Source of the DNA: Sphingobium sp. BYY-5
GTDB lineage: Bacteria > Pseudomonadota > Alphaproteobacteria > Sphingomonadales > Sphingomonadaceae
Reading direction: 5' to 3'
DNA: 64,000 bases
NCBI RefSeq assembly: GCF_022758885.1
Contig: NZ_JALEBH010000002.1
Coordinates: forward strand, 682,001-746,000
In this document: piece by piece, positions 36,514 to 45,785 of the stretch
How positions within the stretch are numbered: position 1 is the first letter of the stretch
Layout: every line of letters begins with the position of its first letter
The notes under the pieces: model-generated
Told to the model about the DNA's origin: nothing
Database searches by the model: none
Seen by the model: the letters and a program-made list of their open reading frames with translations, nothing else
Program-made: the position numbers and the translations under genes

Positions 36514-39093
36514 ATGACCAGATTCTTTCTTAAATCCGCTGTTAGTCTGGGGCCACTTGTCCTCGCCACAACCGCGCATGCGCAAGTCGCCCCAGCGGCC
36601 GAGGATGCGCCGTCCAGCGACATCGTCATCACCGGCACCATCGTCAGCGGCGAGATGAAGTCCATCGAGGCGCAGCGTCGCGCCGACAATATCGTCAACG
36701 TCCTGACCGCCGACGGCATCGGTCGCCTGCCGGATCGCAACGCCGCCGAAGCTGTGCAGCGTCTGCCCGGCGTCGCCATCGAGCGGGATCAGGGCGAGGG
36801 CCGCTTCGTCGCCGTGCGCGGCCTTCCCTCCCAGTGGAACTCGACCCTCATCAACGGCAATCGCCTGCCGACCGCTGAGGAAGAAACGACTAGCCGCGCG
36901 ACCGCCTTCGACTTCTTTCCGTCCGAGCTGATCGAACAGGTCGTCGTCGCCAAGGCGATCACGCCCGACATGGAGGGCGACGCGATCGGCGGCTCGGTCA
37001 ATTTCATCACCAAGACCGCGCCCGACGAGCGCACAATGCAACTGACCGCCGGCGGCAATTATTCGGAGAAAGCGGGCAAGGGCGGCTTTCTCGTCAACGG
37101 CGTTTATGGCGACCGTTTCGGTGACGGCAAATTCGGCTTCGTCCTGTCGGGCAGCTATTACAAGCGCCACTGGGCGACCGACAATTACGAACCGCGCCGG
37201 GGCGGCGACGGCATCGGCATCACCCGTCTGGAGCTGCGCGATTATGCCGGCGAGCGTGAGACTATCGGCATCAACGGCGCGCTGGAATATAAATTCGACG
37301 ATGGCGGCAAGCTCTATGCGCGCGGCATCTATGGATCGCTCGCGGACGATGAGACGCACTACAAGCACCGGCTGAACTTCGCGTCCAATCGGGTCGAGGT
37401 GCAACATATCTTCAACACGCTCATCACAGAACTGGCCGGTGGCGAGGTCGGCGGTGTCCATATGCTGGGCGACGGCGGCGCCAAGTTCGACTGGAAGGCC
37501 GCGCACTATGAGAATCTGTTCCGCTATGGCGATACGCCCGACGGGCGCGATAACAGCTATTTCGTGGTTCGCTTTGACCAGCGCAATATCAGCTATCAGG
37601 GCCTGCAAAATCGTGGGGCCGGCAATCTGGCCTATAACAGCATCGACGGCGGCAACGATCCGGCGGACGCGATCAGCAACCATCTGCCGTCAAGCTTCCA
37701 GATGGACCCGTCGCAGACCCGCCTCGCCAATGTCGAACTTTACAAGATCCGCGTGAAGGAAACCGACCGGATCGTTCTGGAAGGCAATGTGACCCTGCCA
37801 GTAGGCGATACGCTGGCCCTCAAGGCCGGCGCCAAATATCGCGACAAGCTGCGCGACGCCTTCTTCGAGGACCTGTTTTACACCTGGAACCCGGCGGCGG
37901 GCCCGGTGCCGACGCTGGCCAATTTCCCCCTGATGAACCAGCCGGGCCGGGGCCAGTTCCTGGACGAGCTTCCCATCGGGTCGCAATATAGCGGGCAATT
38001 CTCGCAGGTCGTGTCGGAGAAGGATCTGGTGAACTGGTATGTCGCCAATCGCGGCAACCTGCTGTTCGACTCCGCGGGATCGGCGACGGCGGCCAACGGC
38101 GGCGCGCTCGGCCGAACCTTCCGCCTCGTCGAGAAACAGACGGCCGGCTATGCGATGGCGACTTGGAACCCTAGCGATGCGGTGACGCTGCTGAGCGGGG
38201 TGCGACTGGAGCATACCAAGACCACCCTGTCCGGGCAGGTTCTGGTCAACGGCGGGCTGGAGAATGAGCGGCGCTCAAACAACTATCTATCCATCCTGCC
38301 GTCGCTGCACCTGACCTATCGCTTTGATCGCGACACCAATTTGCGCGCAGCGATCACCCGCAGCTTTGCGCGGCCCGATTTCGGCGACCTCGCCCCCGGC
38401 GGCGCGTTCAGCGAAGCGGATCTGGAATTTTCCGGCGGCAATCCCGACCTGAAGCCGACCTATGCGTGGAATGCCGATCTGCTGTTCGAACATTATTTCG
38501 GCAATGACGGCGTGATCTCAGGCGGCGCATTCTACAAGCGGATCAACAACCCCATCTATGACTCGCGCCGCATAGGCGCCTATCGAGGTATCGACGGCGT
38601 CGCCTTCCTGACCCCGGCCAATGGCGCGGCGGGCGATCTTTACGGCCTGGAGTTCAACGTGCAGCGCCGGCTGATCTTCCTGCCCGGCCTGCTGTCCAAT
38701 TTCGGCGTCAATGCAAACTACACGCTTATCCGCTCCAAGTTCACGCTGCCTGACGGACGCGAGGTGCGGGTGCCGCGACAGGCCAATAATCTGGCGAACG
38801 TCGCAGTCTACTATGACGACGGCCGTTTCTCCAGCCGCCTGGCGATGAACTACAAGGGCGCGTTCATCGAGGAATATGGCGCCAGCGCTAACCTCGACAG
38901 CTATTATGGCGCCTATACCAGCCTCGACCTTACGGTGAACTGGCAAGTGACGCCGAAAGTGACGCTGTTTGGTGAGGCGAGCAACCTGACCAACCAGAAG
39001 CTGCATTATTATCTGGGGAACAAGGAGCGGCCGACCCAGGTCGAATATTATGGCCCCCGCTTCGTGCTGGGCGTGAAGGCCGCGATTTTCTGA
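36514..39093 (+). CDS. TonB-dependent outer-membrane receptor
   Basis: The 859-residue receptor has a signal peptide (cut expected after TTAHA), a plug domain at about 50-165 (DGIGRLPDRNAAEAVQRLPG, IERDQGEGRFVAVRGL) and a 22-strand barrel ending VLGVKAAIF. The DRNxAExxQRxPG pattern is that of the large sphingomonad/Caulobacter receptor class that imports carbohydrates and other organic substrates rather than the siderophore class. AAGGGG lies upstream of the ATG. It follows the phosphonate genes but has a terminator in between, so its link to organophosphonate uptake is plausible but unproven. Confidence 0.92.
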   Translation: MTRFFLKSAVSLGPLVLATTAHAQVAPAAEDAPSSDIVITGTIVSGEMKSIEAQRRADNIVNVLTADGIGRLPDRNAAEAVQRLPGVAIERDQGEGRFVAVRGLPSQWNSTLINGNRLPTAEEETTSRATAFDFFPSELIEQVVVAKAITPDMEGDAIGGSVNFITKTAPDERTMQLTAGGNYSEKAGKGGFLVNGVYGDRFGDGKFGFVLSGSYYKRHWATDNYEPRRGGDGIGITRLELRDYAGERETIGINGALEYKFDDGGKLYARGIYGSLADDETHYKHRLNFASNRVEVQHIFNTLITELAGGEVGGVHMLGDGGAKFDWKAAHYENLFRYGDTPDGRDNSYFVVRFDQRNISYQGLQNRGAGNLAYNSIDGGNDPADAISNHLPSSFQMDPSQTRLANVELYKIRVKETDRIVLEGNVTLPVGDTLALKAGAKYRDKLRDAFFEDLFYTWNPAAGPVPTLANFPLMNQPGRGQFLDELPIGSQYSGQFSQVVSEKDLVNWYVANRGNLLFDSAGSATAANGGALGRTFRLVEKQTAGYAMATWNPSDAVTLLSGVRLEHTKTTLSGQVLVNGGLENERRSNNYLSILPSLHLTYRFDRDTNLRAAITRSFARPDFGDLAPGGAFSEADLEFSGGNPDLKPTYAWNADLLFEHYFGNDGVISGGAFYKRINNPIYDSRRIGAYRGIDGVAFLTPANGAAGDLYGLEFNVQRRLIFLPGLLSNFGVNANYTLIRSKFTLPDGREVRVPRQANNLANVAVYYDDGRFSSRLAMNYKGAFIEEYGASANLDSYYGAYTSLDLTVNWQVTPKVTLFGEASNLTNQKLHYYLGNKERPTQVEYYGPRFVLGVKAAIF

Positions 39094-39367
39094 TACCTAT
39101 GCAGGTTCAGCATGGTCCTCACGCAAATGCGTCGTGCGCCCGCATCGATCAGAGGGGCATGGTTCCATCCCTTTGCAGAATTCAGTGCCGCCAGCGCGGT
39201 CAAGTTCGGCGATTGCCGAAGTCAACGCTTGGCGGCTTCTGACGGCGTATATCCTGACGACCCTATCTACTTTCTGCATCGAGTCGATGCTAGGGCACGA
39301 ATATCACAAGCTAGTCGGATGTCGTCGATCCTGACATCATCCCGCTCAGGCAAGCAGGAGAACAGGG

Positions 39368-39859
39368 ATGATGAAACTTGCTATATTGACGATGGCGGGG
39401 GCCATATTGCTAGCTGACCCGGCATCGGCTCAGAGCGGAGGCGATGAAGCCATCAACCTGGTGTGTTCGGGTCAGGGTGAAAAGCTCGGTTCGGGTTACG
39501 CCAACACGCTGGAATGGGACCGCTATGATCACAAATATCGATCACGCAGCGGTGTGCAGACCGAGATGCAGAGCTTCGCATCCGCAGTCACGCTGCAGAT
39601 CTATGGCAATGACGGCCGCATCCGCCCGCCGGAAAAGCTGATCCCGCCGCTCAATTCGGGTGGTGACCATCAGCATTGGTGGCAGCTTGAGGACGTCATC
39701 GTCGGGAGCGACGAAATCCGCGCGAGCTATCGCCTGAACGGCCTCAACAAGCCCAAGCTCAGGATCGACCGACAAACCGGCGTGATCACCATTAAGGGCA
39801 CCGGGCAGGACTTTTCCGGCACCTGCGACAAGGTCGATGCCGGTCGGAGGCGCTTCTGA
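39368..39859 (+). CDS. Exported protein of unknown function
   Basis: The 163-residue protein has a signal peptide (KLAILTMAGAILLADPASAQ) and a mature beta-rich domain with two cysteines (NLVCSGQGEK near the mature N-terminus and FSGTCDKV near the C-terminus) that could form a disulphide. It resembles small periplasmic proteins common in sphingomonads that have no known role. The start may be the first or second ATG (39368 or 39371). The preceding 270 bp (39094-39367) hold no convincing gene. Confidence 0.7.
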   Translation: MMKLAILTMAGAILLADPASAQSGGDEAINLVCSGQGEKLGSGYANTLEWDRYDHKYRSRSGVQTEMQSFASAVTLQIYGNDGRIRPPEKLIPPLNSGGDHQHWWQLEDVIVGSDEIRASYRLNGLNKPKLRIDRQTGVITIKGTGQDFSGTCDKVDAGRRRF

Positions 39860-39967
39860 GAACTTTCCGCAGGGCGATCGGCATCAGGTGATGCACACCA
39901 AGCCGAGTTGGCAGGCCGCCGTGCTGATCTACCTCGCCTATAACGGACCATCTTTGCCACATGAGCT

Positions 39968-40009
39968 GCCAGTGGCAGACGCTATGCCAGCATAGTGTCT
40001 GCCACTGGC
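39968..40009. repeat. Long stem-loop (19-bp stem, one mismatch)
   Basis: GCCAGTGGCAGACGCTATG is followed by a 4-nt loop (ccag) and by its complement with a single mismatch, ending at 40009. There is no T-run on either side. It sits between the exported-protein gene and convergent remnants. It could act as a bidirectional transcription barrier, or be a mobile-element end or REP-like sequence. Confidence 0.75.
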
Positions 40010-40032
40010 CGTCGATACGATCCCGGTCATGC

Positions 40033-40330
40033 TTAGCGGTTCAGGAGAATGCCGAGGCTCAGCAGCACCATGCTGGCCTGTAGCGTGACCAGCCCCGTAG
40101 CTCCCGCCGCGCGCAGGTGACCGCTAGGCCCTTGCGCCGCGAACCAGCGGGTTTCCAATGCGATATAATAGATAAGGCTCAGCCCCGATCAGCACCCTGC
40201 CGGCGATCACGACGCTGGGGGCGTGTAAAGTCATGAGGCTCACCCCCAAGCTGAGCCCAAGCGCGAAGACAGCGACCGGATAGCATTGGGCGTAAAATGG
40301 CAGGCGCAGCGAGGCGCGCCCCAGCGGGAG
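40033..40330 (-). pseudogene. Small membrane protein remnant with a frameshift
   Basis: On the minus strand the frame runs PFYAQCYPVAVFALGLSLGV and SVVIAGRVLIGA. It then shifts by one base near 40190 into GLSLIYYIALETRWFAAQG and LVTLQASMVLLSLGILLNR, stopping at TAA 40033-40035. This is the C-terminal part of a membrane protein with three or four helices. The 5' end is replaced by an SDR fragment. The family was not identified. Confidence 0.6.
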
Positions 40331-40420
40331 GTCGATCTCCTCCAGGGGCTGGTTGGGAAATGAGCCCGGGAGAAGAACGCCGGCATTGTTGACGAGGATG
40401 CCCTCGCGGAATTCACTCGG
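40331..40420 (-). pseudogene. SDR fragment
   Basis: About 28 codons read EFREGILVNNAGVLLPGSF and QPLEEID, the NNAG-motif region of a short-chain dehydrogenase. Nothing of the Rossmann start or catalytic Tyr-Lys is present on either side. It lies between a membrane-protein remnant and a hydrolase fragment on the opposite strand. Confidence 0.6.
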
Positions 40421-40439
40421 AATGACAGAAGATGACATC

Positions 40440-40715
40440 ATGCAGATCGGCTTCATCGGTCTCAGCAGCATGGAATGGTATCGCACGCTTGCCGCCGACC
40501 ATGCCGCAGCGCTCGAATACAAGAAGCGGCCTCTCGAGATTCCGGTCCTCGGTCTCAGAGGGGACCAGCGCTTCGGCGAACGCATGGTCCCGATGATCGA
40601 GGAGTTCGCCCATAACGTGACCGGCGGATCGATAAAGCGGTGCAGCCACTATGTCGCGGACGAACGGCCGGACGAGGTCGCCGCAGGCCTGATCACGTTT
40701 CTCGCGGCCAACTGA
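40440..40715 (+). pseudogene. Alpha/beta-hydrolase C-terminal fragment
   Basis: The frame reads SSMEWYRTLAADHAAALEYK, IPVLGLRGDQRFGERMVPMI and IKRCSHYVADERPDEVAAGL, the last 90 or so residues of an epoxide-hydrolase-like alpha/beta hydrolase with the catalytic His in CSHYVADE. The nucleophile elbow and first acid are missing. The ATG used is arbitrary. Junction with the opposite-strand SDR fragment is near 40430. Confidence 0.65.
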
Positions 40716-40817
40716 TCATCCTGCCCTTCTGCCGAGGCGGCGCAGAGCACGCTCAGCCTCGATCGAGGCAAACCAAAGCTGGTCTTCCACAGAACCCTCA
40801 CTGAAAGGAGAACTCCC

Positions 40818-41348
40818 ATGACCGCACCCGAAATCCGCGGCGTCAATCACATCGGTATCACGGTGCCAGATATCGAGGCCGCCAAGTCCTTCCTCGTCGC
40901 CGCATTCGGCGGACAGGTGATCTACCAGTCCTTCGGGCCGCAGGATCCGCCTCGACAGGGATCCGAGTTCGAGAAGGCGGTCGGCGCCTTTCCAGGAACG
41001 GTCGTTCGCGCCCAGGCGATGGTGAAGATTGGGACGGGGCCGGACATCGAAATCTTCGAGATGCATGGGCCCGAACAGGCCCAGCCGATCCGGGCGAGCG
41101 ACGTCGGCATCACGCACTTCGCGCTCTACACCGACAACATCGATGCCTCGGTCGAGCGCTTCGAGAAGGCCGGCGGCACCCCGTTGACGGCACCCCGAGC
41201 CATTCCCTACGCAACGGAGAAGGGGCTGGGAAACAAGGTCTGCTACTGCAGGATGCCCTGGGGCACGACGATGGAATTCATCACGACACCCGATCGTATG
41301 GCCTACCATGATCAGACCGAACTGCGCCGGTGGCAGGACGAAGGCTGA
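40818..41348 (+). CDS. VOC-family (glyoxalase/dioxygenase-fold) protein
   Basis: The 176-residue protein shows the paired beta-alpha-beta-beta-beta modules of the VOC superfamily, with metal-ligand candidates His11 (GVNHIGITVPDIEAAKSFL), Glu in IEIFEM, His in ITHFALYTDNIDAS and Glu in TTMEFIT. AAAGGAG precedes the ATG. Members include glyoxalases, extradiol dioxygenases and resistance proteins; this one is closest in look to lactoylglutathione-lyase-like proteins of catabolic regions. It stands alone here, so the substrate is open. Confidence 0.85.
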   Translation: MTAPEIRGVNHIGITVPDIEAAKSFLVAAFGGQVIYQSFGPQDPPRQGSEFEKAVGAFPGTVVRAQAMVKIGTGPDIEIFEMHGPEQAQPIRASDVGITHFALYTDNIDASVERFEKAGGTPLTAPRAIPYATEKGLGNKVCYCRMPWGTTMEFITTPDRMAYHDQTELRRWQDEG

Positions 41349-41446
41349 GCTGGGATCAGGAGAGCCGCAGCGATACCGCCGCGGTCGAAAGGGTCACGGG
41401 TTGTGCAGCCGCGACGGCTGTTGCAACGGATCGACCGCGACGGCGA

Positions 41447-42028
41447 TCAGGCCGCAACGGCCTTCGAGCGCCGGCGCGCGTCGCTGATGGTCAGCGAGAC
41501 CGCCGAGATGAGGAAGTAGAAGGCGCCGAACGCTGCGTAGGGCACGATGTCGGCGATGCTGACCGGCGCTACCCCCCCGGCCTTGCTGAGCATGTGCGTC
41601 CCGGCGAGTCCCGACTGGGCGCCGCTCAGGATCATCGCCCACTGAGCGCCGTATGACTTCCAGCGGCGCACGCCGGTGAGGAGCTGGAACAGGCCGGACA
41701 GGACGGCCCAGACGCCGAAGATCTGGAGCACGGCGTGCATACCGTGCGGCAGTGTTGCTGCCACGGCGACCGCGGTCACGACGCTGACGACGAAGTTCAG
41801 CATCTGGCTCTTATTGTTCGCCAGGCCGCCGGACCGGCTGGCATCGATGTAGTTCGCGAGAGCGTCCCAAGCGGGATAGGCCACGAGCATCACCGCAGCC
41901 AGCGGCGGCGCGGTCTTCGCCACCGTAAAGGCCAGCGCGACCCAGATCGCGGAGACCACGAAGCGCAGATAGTAGTATGTCTTAAGCCAGTCCCAGTCAG
42001 GAGCTTTCGTGTCGGTGATGGAATTCAT
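41447..42028 (-). CDS. Integral membrane protein (DUF308-like)
   Basis: The 193-residue protein has five or six predicted helices (FVVSAIWVALAFTVA, MLNFVVSVVTAVAVAATLPHG in part, AVLQIFGVWAVLSGLFQLLTG, IVPYAAFGAFYFLISAVSLT) and short loops. Its spacing and the WKSYGAQWAM segment resemble DUF308/HdeD-like proteins. It lies 112 bp downstream of the NrsF gene on the same strand and may be in the same sigma-factor-controlled unit. Function is unknown. Confidence 0.65.
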   Translation of the reverse strand: MNSITDTKAPDWDWLKTYYYLRFVVSAIWVALAFTVAKTAPPLAAVMLVAYPAWDALANYIDASRSGGLANNKSQMLNFVVSVVTAVAVAATLPHGMHAVLQIFGVWAVLSGLFQLLTGVRRWKSYGAQWAMILSGAQSGLAGTHMLSKAGGVAPVSIADIVPYAAFGAFYFLISAVSLTISDARRRSKAVAA

Positions 42029-42140
42029 GGTGGGGTTCCTTTCTGTGATGCAGGCGCACGTCTCCCATCCCGAAAGCCGAGTGGGTTGGTGGTCGGTGGT
42101 TCAGTCGATGCGCGGCCTAGGTCGGCCGCTTCGGATCAGG

Positions 42141-42782
42141 TCAGAGACGGAAGCGTCGCGGCAGGCGCCATCGTGCAGCAGCCGCGACGGCGGTGCACCC
42201 GACGGAATACCAGACCACGACGTAGAGCGGATCGTTGAAGGGACAGCAGAAGGCGAACACGAAGGCTCCGCAGGCCCCCGCGGCGATGCCGGAGGCAAGC
42301 GCGCTGAGCCTGGGCTGGGTCGGCGCGGCTCTCCGCATCAGGGCACCGAGCAACGCCACGATCGGAAGCGAAAGCACGAAGATCGAGGTGGCGCACATGA
42401 TGCCGCTTGCAGGATTGATGCGATCGAGCAACGCACGGTCTGCGATGCCTTCGGGCGCGACGAACGCACCGCTGACGATGGCCAGGGCAGAAAGAGCGCC
42501 GGCCAGCATCACTCCTCGGCGCGTTTGTGCGGTCGGCGAGTAGGATCTGATCGCCAGGGTGCAGGCGGCGATGGCGAGAAGGCCGAGGCTTCCCACGCGC
42601 CACATCAGGAATGGCGACCCACCCATATGATGCATGTCCGGCCGCATCACTCCCAGGGCGAGGAACAGCGCGAGCTCCACCGCGCCGAGCGCGAAGACCA
42701 GCCCACCTTCACGCAGCATGCTGCGGCGCTGGACGGGAGCAAGATCAGAGGACAGATCTGCGATCAGGGATTCACTCGACAT
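42141..42782 (-). CDS. NrsF-type (DUF1109) anti-sigma factor
   Basis: From ATG 42782 the protein has 213 residues, a short cytoplasmic N-terminus (ESLIADLSSDLAPVQRRSML) and six membrane helices, with conserved cysteines near the end (VFAFCCPFNDPLYVVVWYSV). This is the NrsF/DUF1109 pattern; in Caulobacter and relatives NrsF holds the ECF sigma factor SigF at the membrane and releases it under metal or oxidative stress. The start overlaps the sigma gene by 11 bp, matching a sigma/anti-sigma pair. Confidence 0.87.
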   Translation of the reverse strand: MSSESLIADLSSDLAPVQRRSMLREGGLVFALGAVELALFLALGVMRPDMHHMGGSPFLMWRVGSLGLLAIAACTLAIRSYSPTAQTRRGVMLAGALSALAIVSGAFVAPEGIADRALLDRINPASGIMCATSIFVLSLPIVALLGALMRRAAPTQPRLSALASGIAAGACGAFVFAFCCPFNDPLYVVVWYSVGCTAVAAAARWRLPRRFRL

Positions 42783-43365
42783 CGGGTGTCTTCTCAATGA
42801 TAGCCGTTAAGCGCGCGAGTCCACGGTGGATGTTCATCTTCACTGCCGAAGGGGAGAGGCCGATCTGGCCCGACGCCTCCTCGATGCTGTAGCCTTGCAA
42901 CTTGACCAGCAGGATCGCTTGGGATTGCACGGGGCGGAGCTCGTCGAGCAGGCTGGCCAGCACGGAACTGCTGATCACGGCGGTCTCGTGGTCCCCGACC
43001 GCCATCTCGTTGGGAAGCTCGTCCATCGGTCGGCGCGCCAGGCTGCGAAGCTGGTCGACCCATTTGTTCTTCGCAATCGCTGCCAGCCACGGCCCTAGCG
43101 GATATTGCGGATCGTATGTGTGGCGACGCCGATGGATGGCGAGAAGCGTCTCCTGAACAGCGTCGTCCACCTCACCTGGCGGCAGCCGCCGCTGAAAGTA
43201 GCGCGCGAGCCACTCCGACATCTCGGCGAGCAGCCGCCGATAGGCGCCGCCATGCCCATCCTGGGCAGCGACCATGAGACTGCTCCAGCTATCCGGTGCT
43301 GTCCGCGACGGGTGCTCACGGCTGACCGGCTTTGAGATTAATCTCGAGAGGAAGTCCGAGCGCAT
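42772..43365 (-). CDS. ECF-type RNA polymerase sigma factor (SigF-like)
   Basis: The 197-residue protein has sigma region 2 (YFQRRLPPGEVDDAVQETLL, YPLGPWLAAIAKNKWVD) and region 4 (PVQSQAILLVKLQGYSIEEA, IGLSPSAVKMNIHRGLARL) separated by a short linker. It is followed with an 11-bp overlap by its membrane anti-sigma factor. Alphaproteobacterial pairs of this type respond to oxidants and heavy metals. No clear autoregulatory promoter could be assigned upstream of 43365. Confidence 0.92.
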   Translation of the reverse strand: MRSDFLSRLISKPVSREHPSRTAPDSWSSLMVAAQDGHGGAYRRLLAEMSEWLARYFQRRLPPGEVDDAVQETLLAIHRRRHTYDPQYPLGPWLAAIAKNKWVDQLRSLARRPMDELPNEMAVGDHETAVISSSVLASLLDELRPVQSQAILLVKLQGYSIEEASGQIGLSPSAVKMNIHRGLARLTAIIEKTPDVE

Positions 43366-43519
43366 GATCCCTTATTCGCGTACGAAGCTGTGCCGGTCAC
43401 TCTACGCTGATAATTTATTTGGGCGCGCCCTGCACTGACCAGGGTCGATCAGATACCGCCATTTCGACATTGAGCGGCCAATGGCCGCTGTTGTGGAAAA
43501 AGCAGTCGCCACAAAATGA

Positions 43520-44413
43520 TCATTCGGCTGATTGCCGCGCCATGTCGATCAAAGCCTTGAAAGCAGCTGAAGGATTTCGTCTGCTTGGATAATAAAGGCA
43601 CAAGGGTGCGAGTGGCGGCGTCCAGTCTTCCAGAACCCGGGTCAGGCGCCCCGCTTGGATATCATCCCGGACATCAGCTTCCATGAAATAGCCAATGCCG
43701 ACATGATCGAGGACGGCGATGCGCGACAGGCTCGCCTCGTCCAGAGTTATAGGGCCGGCAACGTCGATCTGAACGGACTGGCCGTTCTTCTCGAAATGCC
43801 AGCGATGGAGCGCACCGTTTGGCAGCCGGATGCGAAGGCAGGAGTGACGAAGCAGGTCCGGCGGTGTGCGCGGCTTGTCGTTAGCTTTGAAGTACGCAGG
43901 CGATGCAACGACGGCAAAGCTGCGAGCAGGTCCGACCGGGACGGCAATCATATCGGTCGGCACGAGGTTCGCAGTCCGTAAGCCAAGATCGAACCCTTCG
44001 GCGACGATGTCCACAATTCGGCCTTCAGTGACAAGGTCGATGTGCACCTTGGGATAGTGTCGCAGGAACTTCAGCAGAAGTGGGCCGAGAATCTCCCGTG
44101 CTCCGGTGGCGAATGCATTGATCCGCAGAGTTCCGGAAGGCGTATCCTGCTGTGACCGAGCGGCTCCCATCGCTTCGTGAAGTGTGCTCACGGCAGGGCT
44201 CACCTGCTCGACGAAATTCCGACCGGCATCGGTGAGCGATACGCTCCGGGTCGTGCGATTGAACAGTCGCACCCCAAGCTGCCCTTCCAGCTTGGCTATG
44301 GCATTACTCAGCGCAGTGGTTGAAAGCCCCAACTCTAGGGCCGCCGCGCGAAACGATGCCCGCCGCGCTATGGCAAGGACAGCATCAAATTCGATTAAGC
44401 CGTGCTTAGACAT
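43520..44413 (-). CDS. LysR-family regulator
   Basis: The 297-residue LysR protein has its helix-turn-helix at residues 10-65 ([40 protein letters not shown]) and the co-inducer domain beyond 90. It belongs to the subgroup carrying [13 protein letters not shown], like the second LysR at 46.4 kb. It is divergent from the NTF2-SDR pair beginning at 44510, with about 96 bp between, so it probably controls them. Confidence 0.9.
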   Translation of the reverse strand: MSKHGLIEFDAVLAIARRASFRAAALELGLSTTALSNAIAKLEGQLGVRLFNRTTRSVSLTDAGRNFVEQVSPAVSTLHEAMGAARSQQDTPSGTLRINAFATGAREILGPLLLKFLRHYPKVHIDLVTEGRIVDIVAEGFDLGLRTANLVPTDMIAVPVGPARSFAVVASPAYFKANDKPRTPPDLLRHSCLRIRLPNGALHRWHFEKNGQSVQIDVAGPITLDEASLSRIAVLDHVGIGYFMEADVRDDIQAGRLTRVLEDWTPPLAPLCLYYPSRRNPSAAFKALIDMARQSAE

Positions 44414-44509
44414 TGTCCCGCCTTTCGCGACGTCACATGCCAGTTTAGCCCGATTATCACAAGTATTGCACGACGCTAGATTTCCCTTGTCACCGCAAGG
44501 AGCTGAGCA

Positions 44510-44839
44510 ATGTCGATCGAACTACCTAAGCCCATCGCCGATTATGTCGCGGCCAACGCAAGGCTCAATGCCGACGCAATGCTCAAGCCGTTCGCTGCCG
44601 ACGCGATTTTTCTGGATAACGGGAAACGCTTTGAAGGCCATGATCAGCTGCGGACGCTGTTTGAAGAGGAGGTCATCGCCGTGAAGGCCATCTTCACGCC
44701 GGATGCGATCCGCCGCGAGGATGATCAGGTCGTCGTCGAAGGGCCCGCCCATGGTGACTTCCCGGGTAGCCCGCTCCGCTTCACCTATCGATTCACGCTC
44801 GAAGCCAATGCCATCAAAGCACTGGAGGTCACGATATGA
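44510..44839 (+). CDS. NTF2-like (SnoaL-type) protein
   Basis: The 109-residue single-domain protein has the NTF2/SnoaL-like pattern: [35 protein letters not shown] and [25 protein letters not shown] precedes the ATG. The TGA overlaps the ATG of the following SDR (ATGA). The fold is used for isomerases, cyclases and binding proteins; the role here is probably tied to the SDR reaction. It is expressed divergently from a LysR gene. Confidence 0.82.
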   Translation: MSIELPKPIADYVAANARLNADAMLKPFAADAIFLDNGKRFEGHDQLRTLFEEEVIAVKAIFTPDAIRREDDQVVVEGPAHGDFPGSPLRFTYRFTLEANAIKALEVTI

Positions 44840-45624
44840 CAATCAAGTCTGATCCGACCGAGTTCGCGGGAAAGCGCGTTCTCGTAAGCGGTGGCACCAA
44901 GGGTCTGGGCCGCGCCACGGTCGAGCGCTTCCTGGCTGGCGGAGCGCGTGTCGTCACCGCTGCCCGCGCGATCAAGGATCCCATACGAGGCGTCGAGTAT
45001 GTGCAGGCGGACCTGACGACTGCGCAGGGAGGCGAAGCGCTGGCCAAGGCGGCGCTCGAGCGGCTGGGCGGCATAGACATTCTCGCCCATGTCATCGGCG
45101 GTTCGGCTTCGCCGGCAGGCGGCTTCGTCGCGCTGACCGATGAGCACTGGCTCGCGGAGCTGAATCTCAATCTGCTGGCGACGGTCCGGCTCGATCGGCT
45201 GCTGATCCCGCAGATGCTTGAGCGGGGCGAGGGCATTGTAGTGCACATCACCTCGATCCAGTCCGTCCTGCCGCTGCCCGAATCCACGACTGGTTATGCC
45301 GCCGCCAAGGCCGCGCTCAGGACCTACAGCAAGTCGATCTCGAAGGAGCTCGGTCCCACGGGGGTGCGGGTCAACTCCGTCTCGCCCGGCTGGATCATGA
45401 CGGATGCCACCGGAGACTTTCTCGAAATGCTTCGGACTGCCAATGGCGGCACGATCGAGGACGCGCGGCAGTCCGTGCTTGATGCCCTAGGCGGCATTCC
45501 TATCGGGCGCGGGGCCGAGCCTCACGAGGTTGCGGACCTCATCGCCTATCTGGCCTCGGATCGCGCCGGGGCGATCCACGGCGCTGAATTCGTCATCGAC
45601 GGCGGCACGGTTAGCACGGTATGA
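44836..45624 (+). CDS. Short-chain dehydrogenase/reductase
   Basis: The 262-residue classical SDR has the cofactor motif VSGGTKGLGRATVE, HVIGGSAS in the NNAG position, active-site Ser in VHITSIQS and Tyr/Lys in GYAAAKAALRTYSKS, and the C-terminal AEFVIDGGTVSTV. The Asp of the DLTT motif suggests NAD or NADP use without deciding between them. It overlaps the NTF2-like gene and forms a two-gene unit with it under the divergent LysR. Confidence 0.9.
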   Translation: MTIKSDPTEFAGKRVLVSGGTKGLGRATVERFLAGGARVVTAARAIKDPIRGVEYVQADLTTAQGGEALAKAALERLGGIDILAHVIGGSASPAGGFVALTDEHWLAELNLNLLATVRLDRLLIPQMLERGEGIVVHITSIQSVLPLPESTTGYAAAKAALRTYSKSISKELGPTGVRVNSVSPGWIMTDATGDFLEMLRTANGGTIEDARQSVLDALGGIPIGRGAEPHEVADLIAYLASDRAGAIHGAEFVIDGGTVSTV

Positions 45625-45785
45625 AATCGCGAGCCGGCAATGACGCAAAAACCAACGTCGGGAAGCCGGAGCTACTCAGCTGAATGCCCATAACCGGCTC
45701 CGGCCAATTTTGCCGATAGATAAGAGGCGCGGCTACCATGATACGAACAAATCGCAACGGTCTGCGTCGATTGAAAGATTAGCCT

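Noticed and set aside
36499..37683. A 394-codon minus-strand frame inside the TonB receptor gene
   Set aside because: It is antisense to a conserved receptor, with no motif and biased composition typical of a shadow frame.
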